Assembly (NCBI RefSeq): GCF_963678975.1
Contig: NC_089274.1
Coordinates: 18,307,633-18,371,632, forward strand
DNA: 64,000 nucleotides
Direction of reading: 5' to 3'
Source of the DNA: Dysidea avara
Taxonomy: Eukaryota > Porifera > Demospongiae > Dictyoceratida > Dysideidae
The notes under the pieces are model-generated. The model did not search any database and was not told the DNA's origin. It worked only from the letters and a program-made list of their open reading frames with translations. The translations under genes were made by a program, and so were the position numbers. Every line of letters begins with the position of its first letter. Within the stretch, counting starts at the first letter, position 1. This document shows positions 50,149 through 64,000 of the stretch, piece after piece.

Positions 50149-51502
50149 AGATTATGATATTAAATAGCTCCAAAATTGGTAGAGAAACATTGTGGACAGT
50201 CAAAAAAATTGTTTAGTTGACTCAGTTTTAACCAACTTTGTGGTTCAGTGATACTTTATGATGATGATGTGAAGTGATATTGGCTCTCTCTTCCTAAATC
50301 TACAAGATTAATCCCATTGAAGAGTTACTGAACCCATAATTGGTACTGTCTTGCAATACCAACATACTCTATGCATGTATCTACAGACTATGTCTATGGT
50401 CAGACACAACTAACATCGTTGAGTTAGTCTGGTACATTACAAGACACTTTTATTGGGGCTTATCAATAATTATTACAGATTAAAGCATTTGTCTTCCAGC
50501 ATGGGTGCATGCTTATAATCTCTAAATGATAAGCCTCAGCACGGCAAGGGCCTGCAATGTACCATACTTATTGTTGAGTATGGTACTGGATTGTGTACCT
50601 AGAACTGAAGTTGCACATAGTAGACATATGACAATTCTGGATTGTAACAATAGCTTGAGCAATAGCTGAGTAGTTAAAAGGTAAATTGGGGAACAATCTA
50701 GTAACCCGAAACTGCAGTCGCTTTTAGCTGCAAGCTTGTGCATATACTGTGTGGTGAGTGAATATTTCACCCGATGCACACTAGTTGATACAAGATTGCA
50801 TCCATTATAGGCAAGTGGGTAGCTCAAGTAAGTAAAAAGATTGAATCTAGCAATTTTTGAAAGTAAACAACTGAAAGTGGAGATGTCACAATGATGCAAC
50901 AGTACCCAAGGTGGAGTTGAATTTGAAGTGGTTTATACTACTGATCATGAGTAGGTGACACAACCACAATAATAGTGTAACTGAAAATCGTTAGCCCAAG
51001 CCAGGTAAAGTAAGCATTGCAGACCCTTAAGCATTGCAAGTAAGCATTGCAGTGCATGTGCATTGCATTGCAGTGCATGTGCATTGCAGACCCTTGCCGT
51101 CCTGAGGCTTATCATTTAGAGATTATAAGCACCCATGCTGGAAGACAAATGCTTATAATCTGTAGTGTCTTGTGATGTACCAGACTAACTCAACGATGCA
51201 TCTTATACTTACTTGTGTCTGACCATAGACATAGTCTGTAGATACATGCATAGAGTATGTTGTTATCGCAAGACAGTACCAATTATGGGTTCAGTAACTC
51301 TTCAATGGGATTAATCCTGCAGATTTAGGAAGAGAAAGCCAATATCACTTCACATCATCATCATAAAGTATCACTGAACCACAAAGTTGGTTGGATAATT
51401 CACAAGTGTAAATGTACAAAGACATTAAACTGAGTAAACTAACAATTTTTTGACTGTCCACAATGTTTCTCTACCAATTTTGAAGCTATTTAATATCATA
51501 AT
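50149..51502. repeat. 1.35 kb inverted repeat, about 410-bp arms
   Basis: Arms about 50149-50559 and 51082-51502 are reverse complements with scattered mismatches and small gaps. The 520-bp loop ends in a tandem tract of AAGCATTGCAG/GTGCATTGCA units (51010-51090). No gene was found in the arms or the loop. Confidence 0.9.
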
Positions 51503-52335
51503 CATTAGTGAGTACCCTTTGAAGTATTCTACATGCAATACAAGTGTTAAAATGGTTACAAAATGACACAAAACTTACAATTTTCATGATGTTCAGCATG
51601 TCGACATACCCCATGTCAAGTTTCATCTTCATAATATTATGAGTGCTGATTACAAAATAATTAAGCACGTGACTGTTTGTGGTAGGGTTCTATTAGGGAG
51701 ATTAGGAGATTTTTTTAAATTATAAAATCCAGGATTCTGGAATGTTTACTTTCAGTTCCTAAATTCAGTACTAGCTATATAAGTATGAACATAAAACCTC
51801 ACGGGTCTCATTGATTTGTGAAGTTTTGCATGCTTTTATGCTTATAACTGAATAAAAGTATGTATGTGGCAAAGTAGTTACTTGTGAAAGTAATTCACCA
51901 CACAGGTAGTACTACACACAGGATACAATTTCCTTGCCCATGGTATTCCCTACTAACTAACAAATGTAAGGCAGTCCATGTCAGTGCTAAAAACATAAAG
52001 GTTAGTGGATAGAAAACTTGCCATGTGCATAAAAATGGTACACAAAAACTTGTGAGGGAAGTAGTTGAACCTTGAGCAAGAATCAAGCTCAGGTTGGTTA
52101 ATAGCTTGCATACATGATGTTAAAAGTTTGATGTGCAAACCAGAGACCATGTGTACATGGTTTTAACAGGAATGTGGTATGAATTATCCTCTACGCGAAT
52201 GCTCTCAATATGCTGTATAGAATGAAATAAGTGCATAGCAATTTACTGCAGAAATCTATTGTGTTGCCAGAGGATAAGTACTTCCACATAATTAATGAAA
52301 AAGTCTTGGTTACACATTGTATCACTTCATTTTAG
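51503..52335. other. Upstream of the Death-domain exon; no exon identified
   Basis: The 5' exons of the Death-domain gene should lie here or further left, but I could not define one with a convincing start codon. Confidence 0.4.
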
Positions 52336-55300
52336 ATTTGCAAACAAGGTGTGAATTAAGACAATTAGTTCACTTTGTCGATGATGTTTCATCCTTCTGG
52401 AAAGAGCTTGCACTTAGTTTGGGAATTTCAATGGCTAAAGTTACCACAATTGATAGAGATTGTGACAGATTGAAAGAGAAGTGCTATGAGATGTTTCAGA
52501 CTTGGGTTCAGCAAACAGCCAATCCTTGTTGGTGTCAAATTATAGGTGCTCTTGAAAGTGTTGAATTGTTCCAGCTTGCAATGAAAATTAAATGCAAATA
52601 TTTGAATACAGGTAAGCACCGTGAGCTCTACATTGTATCTGGTTCTGCTTGATAATATGGTGTGGGGTTTTATTACATAAAAGCACATTTATGATGTGAT
52701 GTATGACAGTTGGCATTTGTCCACATCACACACACACACACACACATACATGCACGCAAGCACGCACGCACGTACACATACACTCACAAACATTCACACT
52801 TGCAAATATATAACTACATACGTACATAAACACCTCAAAAGTAGTCAACAATGGGTGACTGCTTTATCACATTTACCACTAAAGCTTGGCTGAATAACAC
52901 TAATATCTTGCATCATGGATTTTGCTGTCAAATGAGAAACCATATTGCTTGAAAGTTTTAAAAGTTGTCTCTTTCTATAGTAGATCTATGGGAAGCCTAA
53001 AATCTTTAAATGTTTTAAGTAACATATGAAATATAAATTGGGTATATATATATGCCCCTGAACTCACACTTCACTGCACACATGTACAGAATCCTGGCAA
53101 TACTGATGCAAAAGAATATCAGTTATTTTTGTATAATCAAGGTCTATTTCCTATAGTTGCTAGTAGCACCAAAGTTTATAATACCCTCTGTGGGTGCTGT
53201 GTGATTGCATGCATTCAGTGTGTGTGTGTGTGTTTGTGCGTGTGTGTGTATGCCAATAATATACTTGGTGCTATGTTTTTGTCACAATCACACATGCCAA
53301 TATGTCATACAAATCCAACCTTCACTGTTTGTGGTCTTTGTAGAGGAAAAACAGCATTATGATGTTGATGAAAATGAATATGATAATATAAAATATTTGC
53401 AAGCCAAGGAAATCACAAGATTAAAGGGGAAATTTGCTACCATGGTGGCAAACGTGCAAGACATCATTTACAATCAACAATGTGATATTCAGCAGATGAT
53501 TCTGAAATTATGTGTGGCAGATGAAAAAAACCTCACAGTATTTTCAACCGATGAAGCATTTACAAAAATAACTACGACAATAAAAATGTTCCACCACATT
53601 GGGCAGTATATTAGTATCTATGATTATGATCTGTTATCGGCTTTTGTTGTATCTAGTGAATGCGAGGAAGCTGTGCAAGTACTGGAAAATTTTACAGTAG
53701 ATCTGCATGAGTCAGTTTTGAAAGATCTCAATTTGATGACTGACTGTGGGGAGTTGCTACAACCTGAATGGTTTCCATCTGGTGCTTGCAAATTAGTAAT
53801 AAAGTATATCGGAGGAAATTGTACCATTAAAGTTAAAAGAATTGTACAAAATATAATTAGAGAAAGATTTCGGTTAATGAAGGGTTCAATCATCTTTAAA
53901 GGTGTTGAGGAAGGATGTGTAGCTCTTGTGTATGAAGCATCTGCTGCAGTTAAATCATATTTGTTACAATACAGTCTTGATGATGATGACCTTACTGTCT
54001 TGGCTCAGCACAAAATCAAATGTTTGATGATTGATGATGTTATTTTACCATGCTGTGGCAAGGTTTGTTGTTTAAACATTAAGTAAATTTATAAATACCA
54101 TACATCAGAAAACTAAATGCAAAGTGAAATATTCAGTGTCTTTGGTAATGCAGATGCATTGCTGACATAATATACACATTATGCATCTTGGCAGGCTATT
54201 TCTACATTATCAGGTCATAACTATTGTGGGGTTCTTAGTACATCTTTTGGAACTTTTTGATATCTTTTGGAACTGCATGCACATGCTGGTTGCAAACATC
54301 TAAGATTCAATGGTGTAACAATGCTGAGTATAGTGCTTTCACATGATCATATAGCAGTGGCGGATACAGAGGGGATTGCAATGGTTTCAGCTGAAACACC
54401 CTCTGAAAATAGTGCTTGCCCCAAATTTATTGACAACCCATTGTGTGGGTGATAAAATCACCACAAGTTATGCATAGTAGGACTTTCTACTGGCAAAACT
54501 TCATACTTTTGCCTTTGAAATCACAATTACGGCATTCAATAGCAAGTTGTGACCTTTGTTTTTTTGTCTTCGGCTTACAGCTAGGCTCAAGTTGAGTGGA
54601 ATCTGAAACTCCCTCTGAAAATTTCTAGATCCGCCACTGTATAGCTGTCACAGAGTGCATGTAAAAATTATATCCTCTCTATATATTCATTGTACGTAGT
54701 TACATAGCGTTGATGATGAGAAACAGCTTGAATTAAGGGATGAGTTCAGTTCATTGCTTTCACCACCAACTGATACATCTATTCCATATATGGTGGGAGT
54801 TGACTCATCAAGGTCAGTGTACATGAGTGTTACCTACGTTAGTATAAATGACATATAAAGATCAATCCAAGTATGGACCACCAAATGTACTTAACTGTTT
54901 GTACTATACACCAATTTATCCTTGTTACCATGCATATACACATGATGGATCTAATCTGTCATGCAGTACCCTCTGTAGTAGTACACAACATTGTGATGAG
55001 CAATGATTCAGTCTGATTAATTTGCCAACTCTTGTTATAGTAGCCATATTGCAAAATTAATAATCCTGTTGCAAGTCACGGCTCACCTGATGGTGCAGAA
55101 ATGCCAGAGAACCTCATACAATGCTCCTTCAATTATCTGGACTTCTGGTTATCTGAACAGTAGAAATGACTGCTCTATTAGAGTGTTTTGTCTAAGATAG
55201 ATGTATTTGAACATGGCTCTGTATATAAATGAATGGCTTTGATTATCTGAACTTTTTGATATTCTGAACATGTCTTGGTCCCAAGGGGTCAGATAATCAA

Positions 55301-56356
55301 GGGAGCATTGTATAAGTATTAGCACTATCTGCATGTGTGTAGGGCCGTGTCATTTTTTATTGCAATGACATTACAGAAAAGTTTTACAAGAATGTATAAG
55401 TTTTCCACAAAGTAAACTTTGATAAATTTCTCCCTTGAATATGGTGATCAAGTTTTATTAAACAAAGAATAATAGTTACCTTTGTTATTGGTACAGGTCT
55501 GATGACATAGATCAGTCAGAGGGAGCTCCTACCACACCATTGACAAAAACGAACATCATTAAGCTAAGTACCACAGATAAAAGATCACTACCAGTCTACT
55601 CTTTTTCAGTAAGTTTTATATATCTTTCGCTATTTCCAGTGCCCAGTATCAAAATTCACATATCCTAATATAAATACACTCATGAAACATGCCAGCAGTT
55701 TCCCACACATGTAGGTTATTAACCCATGTGACACATATTAGTTATGCCACGTGCACTCCTGCTTTGCCCGATATAATTTATACACAATTGCACTCGGGCC
55801 TGCAGCCCTTGTGCTCGTGTGTATATATATCAGGAAAAGCACTCGTACCCATGGTATAACTATTACATGTACATATACTTAGTAGTTATACCATGGCCAT
55901 GAGGGATTTGCCTGATATAATTATATTCCCAAGCCCTTGCTTGGGCATATATATCAGGCAAATCCCAAGTGGCCATGGTATAAGTAATGTATATATACCA
56001 CTTTGACACCTCAGATCAAAGGAAAGTACAGGGTTATATTTCCCTGACCACAGGCTGATATTGATATCTAGATATCACTTACCATATATGGTATAACTTC
56101 ACACATTCTGCGAAATCCTTATCTAAATGGTAAACAAGTCTCTAATAACAAGCACCTAAATCATAGATATTACAGTAGATGGTACTATAATATCTATGCC
56201 AAGAATTATTCACCTAAGCAAGGAGATGAAATTTTCCGTGAGCTCTTGTCTGCTTCATGGATAACTTACTAATTGCGAGTAGATGGACGTGGCACCACTA
56301 AAGAGTCTAAAACGTCTGATCCATCAAGGATTTCAACTAATTTCAATCTTAAACAG
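52336..56356 (+). CDS. Death-domain protein, partial gene model
   Basis: Exons 52336-52611, 53344-54062, 54700-54812, 55497-55608 and a tentative 56283-56356. Consensus splice sites and matching phases (1+2, 0, 2+1, 0) link them. Exon 1 encodes a Death domain of about 85 residues, with the usual W-x-x-L-x-x-x-L-G, C-x-x-M-F-x-x-W and W-x-x-I-x-x-A-L spacing. It is a homotypic interaction module of apoptotic and innate-immune adaptors. Exon 2 encodes about 240 residues, mostly helical in character, of no family I can name, resembling regions next to Death domains in large invertebrate families. The later exons are short and polar. The start codon and last exon are not identified. A MITE sits in the third intron (54355-54639). 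Most sure of exons 1 and 2. Confidence 0.72.
52726..52780. repeat. (CA)n-type imperfect microsatellite
   Basis: CACACA tract with CATGCACGCAAGCACG interruptions in the first intron of the Death-domain gene. A GT tract also lies at 53217-53250. Confidence 0.9.
54355..54639. mobile_element. CAGTGGCGGATC-family MITE (duplication TATAG)
   Basis: Ends CAGTGGCGGATACAG and CTAGATCCGCCACTG; TATAG on both sides; 285 bp; sister copy of 37518-37801. Inserted within an intron of the Death-domain gene. Confidence 0.92.
55119..55310. mobile_element. TA-target MITE
   Basis: Ends CAATGCTCCTTCAATTATCT and AGATAATCAAGGGAGCATTG are inverted, with TA on both sides. It contains the motif TGACTGCTCTATTAGAGTG at about 55168. 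Confidence 0.85.
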
Positions 56357-56530
56357 GTGCTGTTTCACTATAAATTACTATCTATAATCGTTTCATCTAG
56401 TGGGGTCTAAATATAACATGATTACTTGGGATATGACAAAAATATATGCACGGGTGCCCTATACACACTCGTGTGTATATTTTTGTCATATCTCTCGTAA
56501 CCGTGTTATAACTATTATAACAATGTTTGT
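55840..56530. repeat. cluster of foldback repeats
   Basis: 55880-55985 folds on TTATACCATGGCCA and ATTTGCCTGATATA blocks. 56425-56500 folds on ATATGACAAAAATATA. Relatives of the first occur near 39025-39115. Confidence 0.65.
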
Positions 56531-57628
56531 GGTTTAAAGCTATTGTGATATGTGCAATTAAACTTATGCATACCAAAACTAGATAAGCATGCCTGTGGAT
56601 CGTGATTACAAAATATTTATTATTATACAGGTACACTTTGTGAAGCACTGGACTGCTCTATTAGAGTATTTGAACATTCTATTAGTGTGGCTATCTCAAC
56701 ATTAATTTTAGACTCTAAAGAAGATTTCTATAGTTCCTCGATTCCTTTCTTTCTGCTGCCTATAGTGTGTTTCATACTAGAGCTGGTAATTGGCTTATAG
56801 ACTTCTGTAAAATTCTGTTTTCTAAAGTATGTTTTCACCATTAATTATTGGTCAACCTCGTTAATAGGGCCATCTTTGGGACCCACAATAAGTACTAGTG
56901 AGGTGGCCTTATTAATGAAAACCTTATTAATCTGGCTATAAACAAAGTGGCCTTATTATCGAGGTTTTCAACAAATCAACACCTGGCTATAGTTGCTGTA
57001 ACAGCCATATATATGTATATAGGGTATACTACAGGTTTCATCATAATGCACAGATAGGATTATTCATTACCTGAGGCATTGGCATAGCTTTTGGCAGCAG
57101 CAACTTTTACAGTGATATTGAGCTGGCCCCTTTATTAAGGGAATATTGGTAACTTATAGTATGTACTGGATCCTGAAAAACAGCTAAAAATTAAAAGTTG
57201 ATTTTTCTCAAGAAAGTTAACATTTCAGCCAACCAGATGATTAGTGGTGACAGCAAAGGTGTCAACACAGACATGTACGGTTTGGCTACATTACAAGTTC
57301 GGAAAAGAACACAACACTTTATGGCTTCCCATAGGAAATGTATGGTGCGTTGTGTCAGACATTTGAACGAAAAGATTTTGGATTTTTTTAGTGGGTCAAG
57401 CAGTGCTACAAATGAGCTAAATTTAATTATCATGGGAAATTGCATCCACAAGTTATTATAATATGTTTTTGAGGATCCATACATACTATTTTTTATAGTG
57501 CTGATCAAACAGAATGCTATAATTAGGAGCTTGTAAGCATTACAAATGCTGTAATTGTAGTGCTGTACACACCATTGTAAGATTTTGTGTATATTTATGC
57601 AAATGATAAGATGGTTAACTACAACTTA

Positions 57629-57804
57629 CAGTGGAACCTCAGTTATCCGGATTCTTGGTTAACCGAACTATGGAAGTAACTGCTCTACTATAGTGACTGT
57701 TCTATTAGGGTAGTCGATAATACTGAAAATGTATATAGTTTCAGAGATACAGACTTATAGACCACCCCTGGTCCCACAGGGTTCAGATAATTGAGGTTCC
57801 ACTG
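57629..57804. mobile_element. Tigger/pogo-like MITE
   Basis: Ends CAGTGGAACCTCAGTTATCC and ATAATTGAGGTTCCACTG with TA on both sides; 176 bp. It carries diverged copies of the CTCTAATAGAG motif. Confidence 0.88.
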
Positions 57805-58095
57805 TACTTGGAAATTACACTGAAACCTGGTCTGTGTGCTTTTCATTTTGATGTGAAAGGTCCCCTTCATTGTTGAAGACCATTGCTGCTTGGTTGATTG
57901 GTAACGGCTCATTATCAAGCTGTGAAGGAAACATTAGGGCACTCGAATGATTGCTGTGTGGTTTAATAGCAGATGTGGTCACAATGCATATGTAACAACA
58001 TCCAGTATTAATCCCAATAACTAATTCATAACCAGTGGAAATATAAATACAGTTACGTACAGCAATCATTATTAATGAAAAGAATATCATGCCAA

Positions 58096-63915
<5,820 letters not shown>

Positions 63916-64000
63916 CTACACAAAAAGCAGAACACAAACAAGTTGACACTAAACACCAGGCAGTAAATACTTTCGCTTGAATTAATCTCTTTATAAATTA

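Noticed and set aside
57815..58090. 91-codon minus frame just downstream of the gene ending at 58096
   Set aside because: It follows the stop codon of that gene and is more likely 3' UTR or intergenic DNA.

Overview
The window is eukaryotic and looks like an invertebrate animal genome, most likely a demosponge (inference). It is AT-rich. It has intron-containing genes with consensus splice sites, several introns of only 50-130 bp, metazoan domain types (tandem RRM/degenerate KH, copper-only SOD repeats, Death domain, THAP), and dense DNA-transposon debris between and inside genes. Species identity cannot be proven from the sequence alone.

Host genes. (1) 1-9675, minus: 3'-truncated PARP14-like gene with eight RRMs followed by degenerate KH-like modules; four exons whose phases all agree. 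(2) 31363-35817, minus: a complete nine-exon gene for a secreted, probably GPI-anchored copper-only superoxide-dismutase repeat protein of 766 aa. (3) 52336-56356, plus: a Death-domain gene, incomplete at both ends. (4) 58096-63915, minus: the 3' part of an unrecognised host gene made of very short exons around a 5.3 kb intron. Genes 3 and 4 converge.

Mobile DNA fills most of the rest. 16108-22026 is a decayed element with imperfect terminal inverted repeats around a broken multi-exon gene. Its product combines a C-terminal cysteine-rich CXC motif with PIN/FEN-nuclease-like acidic motifs. I do not know a named transposon class for it, and it is the best candidate here for something undescribed. 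It abuts a 5 kb hAT-type element at 22052-27031, which has a perfect 8-bp target duplication, no transposase, and two nested long palindromes. 58583-61988 is an ISL2EU-like element with a THAP/DDE transposase remnant on plus and a YqaJ-nuclease remnant on minus. Many MITEs have readable ends: a family starting CAGTGGCGGATC with 5-bp duplications (six copies), 8-bp hAT-like families, TA-target Tigger-like copies, and one TTAA-target piggyBac-like copy. LINE 3'-end fragments lie at about 28.4, 30.5, 36.3, 39.7 and 46.9 kb.

A short palindromic motif, CTCTAATAGAG within a roughly 19-bp conserved block, recurs at about 13 loci inside MITEs that have unrelated ends. A 1.35 kb inverted repeat (50149-51502) and a 620-bp palindrome (22499-23117) are strong hairpin candidates. 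No tRNA, rRNA or CRISPR was recognised.
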